The notes beneath the pieces are model-generated. The model had not been told where the DNA came from. It did no database searches and saw only the letters and a list, made by a program, of their open reading frames with translations. The translations under genes and the position numbers were made by a program. Shown here piece by piece: positions 18,667 through 28,352 of a stretch of DNA of 64,000 nt. Numbering within the stretch: position 1 is the first letter of the stretch; each line of letters opens with the position of its first letter. This stretch comes from Pseudomonadota bacterium (lineage in GTDB: Bacteria; Pseudomonadota; Alphaproteobacteria; Micavibrionales; Micavibrionaceae): positions 105,271 through 169,270 of the forward strand of contig JAKQEE010000314.1 in assembly GCA_029558635.1 (NCBI GenBank), read 5' to 3'.

Positions 18667-18809
18667 CGCCGCACCTTGTTCTGTAGAGCAATGGAGGAAG
18701 TATATATCATACTATATATTTATGTCAAATATATAGCGGCTATAATCTCTTATCCCCTTGGAAAGTCGGGGATATTCCCCTATCATGCAAGACGTAAAGG
18801 GATTTTGTT

Positions 18810-20183
18810 ATGCGCTTGATGATTATCGGACAGTTGGAAGGCTATATTTCGGCGGCGGGGAAGATTGCCCTGCAACGCGGGGCCAAGGTCATCCATTGCG
18901 AGGATGCCGAACAAGCGCTTGGCGCACTTCGGAACGGCAAAGGCGCCGACCTTGTCATGATCGACATCAAGCAAAAGATCGGTCCGTTTATCGAGTCGCT
19001 TCGGGCCGAGCGGATTCACGTACCCGTTGTGGCATGCGGGATCGGCACTGATGCCCGCGCCGCCGTCAAAGCCATTCAGGACGGGGCGAAGGAATATATC
19101 CCCCTCCCCCCCGATGCAGAATTGATTGCCGCAGTGATCGAGGCCGTGACTGAAGAGAGCAACGCGATGATTGCCTCCGACCCTTCCATGAAATCGGTCG
19201 TGGCGATGGCCGATAAAATTGCGCCGTCAGATGCCACCATCATGATTACCGGCGAGTCCGGCACGGGTAAGGAAGTGATGTCACGTTACATCCACCGTAA
19301 ATCGAAACGCGGCAACGGTCCGTTTATTGCGGTGAACTGTGCCGCCATTCCTGAAAGCCTTTTGGAATCCGAATTGTTCGGTCATGAGAAAGGTGCTTTT
19401 ACGGGAGCAGTGGGCCGTCGTTTGGGTAAATTCGAAGAAGCCAATGGCGGGACGCTCCTCCTTGATGAAGTCTCGGAAATGCACCCGCTTCTGCAAGCCA
19501 AATTGCTTCGTGCGATTCAGGAACGAGAGATCACGCGGATCGGCAGCAACGACGCGGTCAAGGTGGATGTGCGCATTGTCGCGACGTCCAACCGCAATCT
19601 CGAAGAGTCGGTGAATAAAGGTGAGTTTCGTGAAGACCTTTATTTCCGTTTGAATGTCGTCAATATCCGTTTGCCGTCGCTTCGGGAGCGCAAGGCCGAC
19701 CTCCCTGCCCTGTCGCAATTCTTTATCGACAAGTTTTCCGAACAGAATGGTTTACCGCCTAAAAAAATTTCATCTGAAGCGGCCGCCAAAATCGCCGCGC
19801 ATCATTGGCGCGGGAATATTCGTGAGCTTGAGAACACCATGCACCGCGCGGTGTTGGTGTCATCGCAAAATGAAATCGAAGCGGACGCCGTGCATATCGC
19901 GGGGATGGAATCGCGCTCTGCTCTTGCGATGCCAGCCACCAAAGCTCCCGATCCTGCGGGGGTATCGTCTGCATCCGCGCAGCAAGTTGTCAATGCGGGC
20001 GGGGTGGAAACTCTGGTCGGGCGGACGATTGCCGATGTCGAACGCGAGATGATTTTAAATACGCTCGGTCACTGTCTGGGCAACCGTACCCACGCGGCCA
20101 ATATTCTGGGGATTTCGATCCGCACGCTCAGGAACAAGCTCGCCCAGTACCGCGACGAAGGGATCGACGTGCCGGAAGCGTAG
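18810..20183 (+). CDS. flbD: Sigma-54-dependent flagellar regulator FlbD
   Basis: FlbD-type atypical receiver (MRLMIIGQLEG...VPVVACGI...KEYIPLPPDAELIAAV), AAA+ with GAFTGA, C-terminal Fis-type HTH. Confidence 0.93.
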   Translation: MRLMIIGQLEGYISAAGKIALQRGAKVIHCEDAEQALGALRNGKGADLVMIDIKQKIGPFIESLRAERIHVPVVACGIGTDARAAVKAIQDGAKEYIPLPPDAELIAAVIEAVTEESNAMIASDPSMKSVVAMADKIAPSDATIMITGESGTGKEVMSRYIHRKSKRGNGPFIAVNCAAIPESLLESELFGHEKGAFTGAVGRRLGKFEEANGGTLLLDEVSEMHPLLQAKLLRAIQEREITRIGSNDAVKVDVRIVATSNRNLEESVNKGEFREDLYFRLNVVNIRLPSLRERKADLPALSQFFIDKFSEQNGLPPKKISSEAAAKIAAHHWRGNIRELENTMHRAVLVSSQNEIEADAVHIAGMESRSALAMPATKAPDPAGVSSASAQQVVNAGGVETLVGRTIADVEREMILNTLGHCLGNRTHAANILGISIRTLRNKLAQYRDEGIDVPEA

Positions 20184-20196
20184 GCTAATTCCCTTT

Positions 20197-21054
20197 TTAT
20201 TTCTTTTCGGGCTTTGGTTCCGGATTGGTTATGGTGGCATAGACCAGTCTGGATCTTTCATCAATATTCGGGTTATTGGCCACCTGACCGTAGCTCATCT
20301 GCACTACACTCGGGTTACTGATAATTCTGCTGACCGCTGCCAGGGACTTTACCCTTGCCGTTGCGCCGTACAATGTTACACTGGAATCTTCCAAGGATAG
20401 TTTTTTGGGAATTGTGATGGAATCAAGCTCTGCTCCCGCCTCTTTTCTAAAAGCGAGTTTCAAGGCTTCCTTGAGGTTTTTTATGTTGTCCTGAGTAAAT
20501 GGAATGCTCAAAAGTTTCATCCCCCCTCCGTTCTCTGCTTTCTCATTGAAGAGCAAAGTCCACACGCCGCACTGAACCACCAGATAGGCGAACTTTTTAG
20601 GCTCTTCGACAACCGCTTTAACGGGGTTTTTCAGGTCCCTGAGTTTGTCCAGAGTTCTGGACGGAATTCTTAAAAGCGGCAAATATTCCTCTTCTATCCG
20701 TCTTTCAAACCCGTCTTTCAATTCTCCGAATTTCTTCCGGCATTGATCTTCATCCAAATTGCCCATTTCAGGAAAAACGTAGGATCTTAAAATCTTTTTG
20801 TCTTTCAGCGGAACCCATTTTCTTTTGTGCGTTCCCCCGCGGGCTTCCTCTTCCTTCACCAATTCGAGCGCCACCTTGAAATTTTTCCGGCCTTTTTCTC
20901 CCTTGGCAGAAATTCTGACTTTATAATTCCTGTCATGAAAAATCTGGACATTTCTCTCCCCGTATTTCATCGTTCTTTTCACCGGAATTGGTGCCGGATT
21001 GAGAGAGGTGTATATTTCATCAATAGTTACAGGATATGTTTCGTCATCAGTCAT
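20197..21054 (-). CDS. Hypothetical protein
   Basis: 285-aa ORF in tandem with 21073-21639; no recognised family. Confidence 0.65.
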   Translation of the reverse strand: MTDDETYPVTIDEIYTSLNPAPIPVKRTMKYGERNVQIFHDRNYKVRISAKGEKGRKNFKVALELVKEEEARGGTHKRKWVPLKDKKILRSYVFPEMGNLDEDQCRKKFGELKDGFERRIEEEYLPLLRIPSRTLDKLRDLKNPVKAVVEEPKKFAYLVVQCGVWTLLFNEKAENGGGMKLLSIPFTQDNIKNLKEALKLAFRKEAGAELDSITIPKKLSLEDSSVTLYGATARVKSLAAVSRIISNPSVVQMSYGQVANNPNIDERSRLVYATITNPEPKPEKK

Positions 21055-21072
21055 TTTTCCATTCCCTACTTT

Positions 21073-21639
21073 TCAACACGGAGCGTTTTTCCAAATCCGT
21101 TGTACGATCTCCGTAGCCGCAGGGCGTTCTGGTGGTTGATGTTTTCTGCCCCAGTTTTCCAGTTGCTCCCGATACACAAAAATTCTGGCCTCGTTCTTTG
21201 CGTTCTCGCTTGATGCGGCCTCTTGATCTTCCTGCATCCTCATCATATCCTTTGCTTTGGCGCGGGTGTAGAACAATGAAATCAAGGTTCCCGCCAGCAT
21301 CAAGCTATTTCCTTTCCACCGGTCCTGTCGCCACTCGTCTTTGCTCTTTCTTACCGAAGCCAGTTCGCAAGCGGGAACATCTCTTGTCCCGACACATTCC
21401 TCCAACGCTTCGGTCTGAAAACCCGCCATCGTAAAAGTTCCCGGTTCCGTGGAATCAATCCGGTCGAAGGTCTTTACGACGGCAAAAACAGAGACCAAAG
21501 AGGCTGCTATCATTTTAACCAGCGCATGGGAGATTTCTTTTTTCTGCCATGGCAGGTCTTTCACCTGATATTTGTGACTTGCCTCCAGAGCCTGAATGTA
21601 TTTATCAGTCAGTTCTCTCTTGCCTATACTTACACCCAT
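21073..21639 (-). CDS. Hypothetical membrane protein (about 2 TM)
   Basis: Hydrophobic segments VKMIAASLVSVFAVV and SLMLAGTLISLFY. Confidence 0.65.
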   Translation of the reverse strand: MGVSIGKRELTDKYIQALEASHKYQVKDLPWQKKEISHALVKMIAASLVSVFAVVKTFDRIDSTEPGTFTMAGFQTEALEECVGTRDVPACELASVRKSKDEWRQDRWKGNSLMLAGTLISLFYTRAKAKDMMRMQEDQEAASSENAKNEARIFVYREQLENWGRKHQPPERPAATEIVQRIWKNAPC

Positions 21640-21675
21640 AGTTTTACACCCTCTATTTCCGGAATATTATGTTAT

Positions 21676-21704
21676 GTCATAAGGTTGTCTACGTTTTACG
21701 TCAA
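21676..21704 (-). promoter_or_regulatory. Sigma-70-type promoter for the 21639/21054 gene pair
   Basis: TTGACG-N17-TATGAC on minus strand upstream of 21639. Confidence 0.5.
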
Positions 21705-21814
21705 TAGTTATTGATACCCTTCAGCAATTGATTGCCCTTGGCTTCCAGAAAAGTTAAAATATAAGGGTATATATAAGTCAATTTTCGAATCTCGACCTAA
21801 GACCTGCATTCCTT

Positions 21815-23917
21815 ATGGCCAATCCGCCTTCTGCCCTGTCCGGAGTTACTGGAAAATCCGCGATGAAAAGTATTTTTCGCGGCGATTTGGCATTGGCGGT
21901 CGGGATTGTCATTATCCTGATGTTCATGCTGGTCCCGATGCCGCCGACCATGGTGGATATCGGGCTTTCGATTTCGATCACTTTTTCGGTGATGATTTTG
22001 ATGATTACGCTGTTTATCCGGCGGCCTCTTGAATTTTCAACCTTTCCGACCATTCTGCTGATTTCCACCGCGCTGCGTCTAGGTCTCAACCTTGCGTCGA
22101 CGCGTTTGATTTTGTCGGAAGGGGATCAGGGGCACGAAGCCGCGGGCAAGATCATCGAAGCGTTCGGCGTATTCATGATTCAGGGCAACTATGTTGTCGG
22201 CGGGATCGTGTTTGCCATTCTGGTGATTGTGAACTTTATCGTGATCACCAAAGGTTCGGGGCGTATCGCCGAAGTTGCCGCACGTTTCAGTTTGGATGCG
22301 ATGCCCGGCAAGCAGATGGCAATCGATTCCGATATGTCGGCGGGCATTATCACCGAAGAGGAAGCGAAGAAGAAACGCGCCGAGCTGCAACAAGAAAGTA
22401 CGTTCTTCGGGGCGATGGATGGTGCGGCGAAGTTCGTGCGCGGGGATGCGATTGCGGGCTTGCTCGTCACATTCATCAACCTTCTCGGCGGGATCATTAT
22501 CGGCACAACGGCGAAAGATTTGTCACTCGCCGAAGCCGCCAACAATTATTCGTTGCTGACCATCGGTGATGGTCTGGTGTCACAAATTCCGGCGCTGATC
22601 GTTTCGGTTGCCGCAGGTCTTCTGGTATCTAAAGCCGGTGTCGAGGTCGCCGCCGACGAAGCCCTGATGGACCAGTTCAGCCGCTATCCGCGGGCAACGG
22701 CCATGACCGCTGTGCTGATCCTGATTATCGGATTGATGCCCGGTATGCCGCTATGGCCGTTTCTGGCTCTGTCCGGCGTGGCGGCAGGAGTATCTTTCTT
22801 TTCCTTCCAGCGGCAAAAGATCGAAGCGGAAAACCGTGTTCAACAGGAAGAGGCCGAAGCCATTGCCGCGCGTCCGGCGGAAGATCCGATTTCGAAATCT
22901 CTGGCGATGGATATTATCCGGCTGGAGCTTGGCTATGCGCTGCTCCCGCTCGTTCAGGGCAGCGAGAACAGTGTGAAGCTCCCCGACCAGATCAAGGGAC
23001 TGCGCCGTCAATTGGCCGAAGAGATGGGGTATATCCTCCCTTCAGTGCGCATTCAGGACAATTTGCAATTGCCTGCCGGAACCTATGTCGTGCGCATCAA
23101 GGAAATTGAAGCCGGACGCGGCGAAGTTCGCCCCGGTATGTTGCTGTGTATGGACCCGACGGGTGAGCCGATTGCGTTGCCCGGTGAAAATACGGTCGAG
23201 CCGACCTTTGGTCTTCCCGCGATGTGGATTGATATGCGGTATCGCGAGGAAGCCCATTTCAAAGGTTATACGGTGGTCGATGCGGCAACGGTGATTACCA
23301 CGCACCTGACCGAAGTTATCAAGGACAATATGGCTGATCTGCTCTCTTACACCGAGACGCAGCGTTTACTCGACGAGCTTCCGGCGGATTACCAGAAGCT
23401 GGTCAGCGACGTGATCCCGTCGCAAATTTCGGTTGGCGGGCTGCAACGCGTTTTGCAGAACCTTGTAAACGAGCGCGTATCAATCCGTGATCTCGCCACT
23501 ATTCTTGAAGGTGTCGCCGAAGCCACGACCTATACCAAAAACGTCATGATGATTACCGAGCATGTGCGCACGCGTCTGGCACGCCAGATTTGTGAACAGA
23601 ACATCAATATGCATGGGCACGTGCCGCTTGTCACCTTGTCGCCCAAATGGGAACAGGCTTTTGCTGAATCTCTCATTGGTGATCGCGAAGAGCGCCAGTT
23701 GGCGATGGCCCCTTCCCTGTTGCAGGATTTTATTGTCGGGGTGCGTACCACGTTTGATAAATTTGCGCAGACGGGTGAAAGCCCCGTGCTGTTGACTTCA
23801 CCGTTGATCCGCCCCTATGTCCGGTCGGTGGTCGAACGGTTCCGCCCGCAGACGATGGTGATGTCGCAAAACGAAATCCACGCCAAGGCCAAGATCAAAA
23901 CCGTCGGGCAGGTTTGA
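21815..23917 (+). CDS. flhA: Flagellar export apparatus protein FlhA
   Basis: DIGLSISITFSVMILMITLFIRRPLEFSTFPTILLISTALRLGLNLASTRLIL. Confidence 0.97.
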   Translation: MANPPSALSGVTGKSAMKSIFRGDLALAVGIVIILMFMLVPMPPTMVDIGLSISITFSVMILMITLFIRRPLEFSTFPTILLISTALRLGLNLASTRLILSEGDQGHEAAGKIIEAFGVFMIQGNYVVGGIVFAILVIVNFIVITKGSGRIAEVAARFSLDAMPGKQMAIDSDMSAGIITEEEAKKKRAELQQESTFFGAMDGAAKFVRGDAIAGLLVTFINLLGGIIIGTTAKDLSLAEAANNYSLLTIGDGLVSQIPALIVSVAAGLLVSKAGVEVAADEALMDQFSRYPRATAMTAVLILIIGLMPGMPLWPFLALSGVAAGVSFFSFQRQKIEAENRVQQEEAEAIAARPAEDPISKSLAMDIIRLELGYALLPLVQGSENSVKLPDQIKGLRRQLAEEMGYILPSVRIQDNLQLPAGTYVVRIKEIEAGRGEVRPGMLLCMDPTGEPIALPGENTVEPTFGLPAMWIDMRYREEAHFKGYTVVDAATVITTHLTEVIKDNMADLLSYTETQRLLDELPADYQKLVSDVIPSQISVGGLQRVLQNLVNERVSIRDLATILEGVAEATTYTKNVMMITEHVRTRLARQICEQNINMHGHVPLVTLSPKWEQAFAESLIGDREERQLAMAPSLLQDFIVGVRTTFDKFAQTGESPVLLTSPLIRPYVRSVVERFRPQTMVMSQNEIHAKAKIKTVGQV

Positions 23918-24093
23918 TTTCCGGCTTTCCTCTTGATTTTAGGAATATTTTCATATATACTCTTTGTGTATGGTGGCCTTTTTTGAAGGAAGGACCTGAA
24001 AAAACAAAAAACACGCCAAACGAACTATTAAGACTGCTGGATATCCGCCATTTATGTCCCTATTACCCCCTATATAGGATTTTTGTGAAAATA

Positions 24094-24123
24094 TTGACTT
24101 TTATACCCCTCATCAGGTAAGAT
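24094..24123 (+). promoter_or_regulatory. Sigma-70-type promoter
   Basis: TTGACT-N18-TAAGAT upstream of the 24153 ORF. Confidence 0.5.
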
Positions 24124-24152
24124 GGGCTATAATTAAGAAAAAGGTGTGTTGT

Positions 24153-25400
24153 ATGGCTATTAACAAAGACCCTGAAAAGCACGGAAGTTCTATCGCTATC
24201 GACAATAGCGGGAAGTCGATTATTGACGGAGAATGGTCATATGGCAACCAAGCCTTCCAGCGCATGATGGCTCAAATGACGGGAAGTCATTTTGACAGTT
24301 TAGACGATCAAAAAGAAGTCGACGCAAAAGCACAAAAAGATTTGGAAGATTATGCCGCGATCGCGTGGTTGCAATCTATTCTGGAGAACGCCCGTTCTTT
24401 CGGTTCCTCTATTAGTGAAGATTTCTTCAACCTTTCCAGCAAAGAGCTCGAAAGCAGAGGAATTCTGAGCGAGCGCGAAGTTATGGAGGCCAATACCGCC
24501 GACCGCGATGTGGCCGAGATGAAGATTCTTCATATTCGTGGACGTGGACTGAATGGCGACGACCTCTTCTTGGTCGGCAGGAGACGTGAAGAATATCTCG
24601 GGCAATGTTCCCTTGATTCCGAGTGTACAGACACCACCATGCGCGGTTTGCAAAAAAGACTGGACGCAGGTTTCGACAAGACACGTTTGCCATCCTTTAA
24701 TCTCTCCAGTGACGAACGCCGATCAGCGCTCGCGCGTGATATTGTTGTCGTTTCCGAAAGATACTCTTCCCAAGCCGGAATGTCGGCTCGCGACTTTGCT
24801 GCTGTCATTGGCGGAATTGCCACTATCGAAAGCAGTTTCGGAACAAAAAGAGAAGTTAAAGGGACAAAGCACGTATCTTCGGCCAGTGGCTCTCTCCACT
24901 ACCTCGACGGGACGATGCGCGGTGAAATCAGCAAGCTCGCTGCAGACAGCCCTATTCGTACGCTGATCCGCCAGATGGGGATCGACATTACGGATGGTAT
25001 CAGCAAACAGGAAGTCAGGGAGCTGAAGGATAACAACATCCTTGCAGGTAGTGTTCTGGCCCGCAAGATTGTTGACGTTGTCAATGAAAACCCATCTCTT
25101 AGAAACGACGTTCATGCCCTTACTGCCGAAGTCTACCGTCGGCACAATATGGGGGATGCAGGTGCAAGAGCATTTGCCAATGGTGGCATCGAAGCTGTCA
25201 ACAAAGTTGATAGCAGAATTGCGGACAACAACCCGATATTTTTCCGCGGAACAGACAACAGCGCCGTCGTTGCCGAACGCTACAACAAATTTTCTGCAAA
25301 TGCAGTAAATGCCGCCAGCCCTTTGCTGGATGCCGCTTTTGAAACAAAGGCAGTTATCGCCAAAGTCAGGCATGATATGCCTGCACCACAGCCAGCATAG
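24153..25400 (+). CDS. Hypothetical protein with a lysozyme/transglycosylase-like region
   Basis: IGGIATIESSFG...SSASGSLHYLDGTM...EVYRRHNMGDAGARAF resembles the SLT-type lysozyme fold pattern. Confidence 0.5.
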   Translation: MAINKDPEKHGSSIAIDNSGKSIIDGEWSYGNQAFQRMMAQMTGSHFDSLDDQKEVDAKAQKDLEDYAAIAWLQSILENARSFGSSISEDFFNLSSKELESRGILSEREVMEANTADRDVAEMKILHIRGRGLNGDDLFLVGRRREEYLGQCSLDSECTDTTMRGLQKRLDAGFDKTRLPSFNLSSDERRSALARDIVVVSERYSSQAGMSARDFAAVIGGIATIESSFGTKREVKGTKHVSSASGSLHYLDGTMRGEISKLAADSPIRTLIRQMGIDITDGISKQEVRELKDNNILAGSVLARKIVDVVNENPSLRNDVHALTAEVYRRHNMGDAGARAFANGGIEAVNKVDSRIADNNPIFFRGTDNSAVVAERYNKFSANAVNAASPLLDAAFETKAVIAKVRHDMPAPQPA

Positions 25401-25428
25401 CTTCGGGCAATTTCCTGTCTTTACAAAA

Positions 25429-25456
25429 AGGGCCTCTGGATGTCTCCAAAGGCCCT
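25429..25456. terminator. Bidirectional hairpin terminator between convergent genes
   Basis: AGGGCCT-C-TGGA-TGTC-TCCA-A-AGGCCCT. Confidence 0.75.
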
Positions 25457-25474
25457 AAAATTTGGTCAGATTGA

Positions 25475-25960
25475 TTAGTGGTTGCCGCGATTTTCCCTGC
25501 GCTCTTTGCGGTCTTCCCTGCGCTCCTGACGAAATTCCTTGGTGTCTTCCACGCGGTTTTGATGTTGTTCCTTCATATATTCCTGATGGTCCTGACGCTG
25601 GTCTTGCATGAATTCCTTATGCTCTTCACGCTCCTGTTTCATGTATTCAAGGCGATTGTCGTGCTGCTCTTTTGCGTCTTCGACACGTTGCTCATGATAG
25701 TCCTTGGCGTCTTCCATGCGTTGGTCATGATATTCATGCGCGCCCTCGACACGTTGTTCGTGGCGTTCTTTTGCCTCTTCCACGCGTTGCTCATGGCGTT
25801 CCTTGGCATCTTCGACACGCTCCTGATGGGCGGCCTGAATTTTGGCACGAATATCTGCCGCGCCAGCCCCCTCTTCCGCGCGGACCTGCGCCGGAATGGC
25901 CAGAGCACCCAGTACAAGTGCCGAAACCGAGAGTTTTTTGAAAGTTGAAAATGCAGTCAT
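25475..25960 (-). CDS. Secreted hendecad-repeat coiled-coil protein
   Basis: Signal peptide MTAFSTFKKLSVSALVLGALAIPAQVRA then ten consecutive 11-residue repeats (HEQRVEDAKER-like). Confidence 0.75.
   Translation of the reverse strand: MTAFSTFKKLSVSALVLGALAIPAQVRAEEGAGAADIRAKIQAAHQERVEDAKERHEQRVEEAKERHEQRVEGAHEYHDQRMEDAKDYHEQRVEDAKEQHDNRLEYMKQEREEHKEFMQDQRQDHQEYMKEQHQNRVEDTKEFRQERREDRKERRENRGNH
25478..25828 (-). repeat. 33-bp-period tandem coding repeat (10 full + 1 partial 11-aa units)
   Basis: HQERVEDAKER/HEQRVEEAKER/HEQRVEGAHEY/HDQRMEDAKDY/HEQRVEDAKEQ/... Confidence 0.85.
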
Positions 25961-26041
25961 TGTGGAATCCTCCTGAAATTCTGTGTGTGAAGGGTTAAAC
26001 GCAGCAAATAGATATTCCCCCCCAGGGGAAATATACGATTT

Positions 26042-27226
26042 TTATTTATTTTTGTTGCCGATCCCCAGAAAGTCCAGTTGCCAGTTCATATCTTCGGGGG
26101 TTAACGGGTAATCCGTCCCGCCTCGGGGGTAAATTAGCTCTTTGTGAGAAATTTGTACCATTTCCTGCTGGATCTTGAGGCAAGTCCGCATCGAAAATCC
26201 GGCTTTCCAGCACATTGCAACGATGGATTTGGGCGTTTTCATCTCACAAATCTTCTGGACGTTGGCTTTGGACGTTTTGAGTAATGCGGAAAACGCGACC
26301 ATGATAAACTCCTTGTCCCGAACCGCCAGCGCGTCCCCTATGGCCTCGTCATCCAGCTTACCCTCTTTTAGGTAGGACAAGACGCGGTCTTCGGCGCTGC
26401 CTTCCATGCTCATACGGTCGGCGAATTTCTTGCGACGTTTGACAATGGTAGTCAATTCTTCGGTCAGTTCGGGAGGAAAATCCGTACGTTCGAGAAGAAT
26501 ATTTTTGACCGATTGGTCGACGAAGCCGATCAGCTCTTTTGCCATCTCGGCCGAAATATTTTTATGCATGGCAATCGGTTTTTGCCATTCGGGATAGTCC
26601 TTGGCCTTATCGACAATATGTTTCAGATCTTCAAGCGAGATATCCGCACCCTTGTTTTCGATCAATATGCGTCCGGCTTCGCGGTCGTCGGTTTCAATGA
26701 CGGCGCCCGATACTGGCCCAGAAAGTTTGGGGCGCGACGCGATGGCCTGCACCGCCCAGCTCGCGGGGTAGGCCTTCAGGATTTCCAGCAAATCCTCATC
26801 CGGCAAAGCCAGACAATATTTCAGGATCGGTTCCGAGACTTCCCGTTCAATGTCGCGGGCAAGCCTGCCCACCACGTCGGGCGGCGCATCGACGTAATCT
26901 TTCAAAACTGACGAAAGAATGCTGCGGATTTTTAGAACTTCGTCGAGGGCCAGAACTCCCAGTGCTTCAACTGCGTATTTATACAGACTGCTTTGCTTGT
27001 CGCGGGATAAATCGGGTAACAACGCCGCCAAACGTCCCGCTAATGCCAAACGGATATCAGCGTTGTTGTCCTTTACCGCCATATAACAAATGATTTCCTG
27101 ACTGGCTTTTGGACTTTTGGCCAGTTTCATGCGTTCCTGATCGCTGCCGCTCAGGGCGATTTTCTTCTCTTCTTCAGACGAGGAAGATTTTTCTTTTTTC
27201 GAAAAAAATGACGAGAAGAGTCCCAT
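26042..27226 (-). CDS. DUF2336-like alpha-helical protein
   Basis: HEAT-like helices: VKDNNADIRLALAGRLAALLPDLSRD...ALGVLALDEVLKIRSILSSVLKD. Confidence 0.65.
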   Translation of the reverse strand: MGLFSSFFSKKEKSSSSEEEKKIALSGSDQERMKLAKSPKASQEIICYMAVKDNNADIRLALAGRLAALLPDLSRDKQSSLYKYAVEALGVLALDEVLKIRSILSSVLKDYVDAPPDVVGRLARDIEREVSEPILKYCLALPDEDLLEILKAYPASWAVQAIASRPKLSGPVSGAVIETDDREAGRILIENKGADISLEDLKHIVDKAKDYPEWQKPIAMHKNISAEMAKELIGFVDQSVKNILLERTDFPPELTEELTTIVKRRKKFADRMSMEGSAEDRVLSYLKEGKLDDEAIGDALAVRDKEFIMVAFSALLKTSKANVQKICEMKTPKSIVAMCWKAGFSMRTCLKIQQEMVQISHKELIYPRGGTDYPLTPEDMNWQLDFLGIGNKNK

Positions 27227-27242
27227 GTACTGATTTTAGCAG

Positions 27243-28352
27243 TTATTTTGCCCGGTTCAACCATGCATCGGATTGCATTTCCAACAAGCGGGAAATAGTG
27301 CGCTGGAACTCAAAGGCATGGTCGTGGCCAGTATAGAGTTTTTGCGGTAAATCTTCGGCGGTAATGACCAAATTACGGCCCTGATCGTACAGGACGTCGA
27401 CCAGCGTCATCAGGCGTTTGGCTTCATTCCGGCGGTCGTATCCCAGCTTGGGGACGTATTCCAGAAAGACTGTGTGGTATCTTTTGGAAATGGCCAGATA
27501 ATCCTCAGCTCCCAGAGGGCGTTCGCACAGTTGCGAGAAGCTGAAACGGGCGACGCCCTTGGCACTGCTAGGCACCTGAATGGTCCGCCCTTTGACTTCG
27601 ATCAGATCGGGGAGGCTTTCGACGCCTTCCGTCAAGCTTAGGAACAGATCATCGCTGCGTTTCGTTGTTTCAGCATTCAGCGGCGAGAAATAGACCGACA
27701 TTTCTTTCAATTTTCGCGCGCGGTAATCGACAGGGCTATCTACCGTGATGGTTTCCATCCGCGCCTTGATCAAATTGATGAAAGGAATAAAACGGTCGCG
27801 TTGCAATCCCCCCTGATAGAGTTCACCGGGCGGCCAGTTGCTGGTGATGACCAGCGTAATCCCCTGATCAAGAATGGCAGTGAAAAGGCGCGAAAGCAGC
27901 ATGGCGTCGGCTACATCGGTAACATGGAATTCGTCAAAGCATAGAACGCGGGAACGGTTCGAGATGACCAGCGCCAAAGACGGCAGCGCGGCATCCATAT
28001 CCTCAATAATGCCGTAATCGGAACGACGGGAATGGATATAGTCATGGACCTCGATCATAAACTGGTGGAAGTGGACGCGGCGTTTTTTAATGCCTAAAGG
28101 TATAGAGTCGTAGAAAATATCCATCAGCATAGATTTTCCGCGCCCCACGGGACCGTGAATATAGATTCCTCGAGGAGGCATTTTTCGCGATGGAATGAAT
28201 TTGAATTTATGACGCCAGCTTTTGCGGGATTCTTCATAATCCAACGTTTCATGGTAGAGGCGCGTCAAAGCCTGAGCTGCCGATTCCTGTAGCGGGTCGG
28301 GGTCGATTTTACCGGCAGTCAAATGCTGGTTATAGCGGTCAAGTGGCGTCAT
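27243..28352 (-). CDS. zapE: Cell division ATPase ZapE (AFG1-like)
   Basis: PRGIYIHGPVGRGKSMLMDIFYD...RVHFHQFM...LCFDEFHVTDVADAMLLSRLF. Confidence 0.95.
   Translation of the reverse strand: MTPLDRYNQHLTAGKIDPDPLQESAAQALTRLYHETLDYEESRKSWRHKFKFIPSRKMPPRGIYIHGPVGRGKSMLMDIFYDSIPLGIKKRRVHFHQFMIEVHDYIHSRRSDYGIIEDMDAALPSLALVISNRSRVLCFDEFHVTDVADAMLLSRLFTAILDQGITLVITSNWPPGELYQGGLQRDRFIPFINLIKARMETITVDSPVDYRARKLKEMSVYFSPLNAETTKRSDDLFLSLTEGVESLPDLIEVKGRTIQVPSSAKGVARFSFSQLCERPLGAEDYLAISKRYHTVFLEYVPKLGYDRRNEAKRLMTLVDVLYDQGRNLVITAEDLPQKLYTGHDHAFEFQRTISRLLEMQSDAWLNRAK

Noticed and set aside
25478-25828. Tandem 33-bp period considered as CRISPR or minisatellite
   Set aside because: Repeats are protein-level, contiguous without spacers and in frame in a signal-peptide-bearing ORF; nucleotide identity between units is partial.
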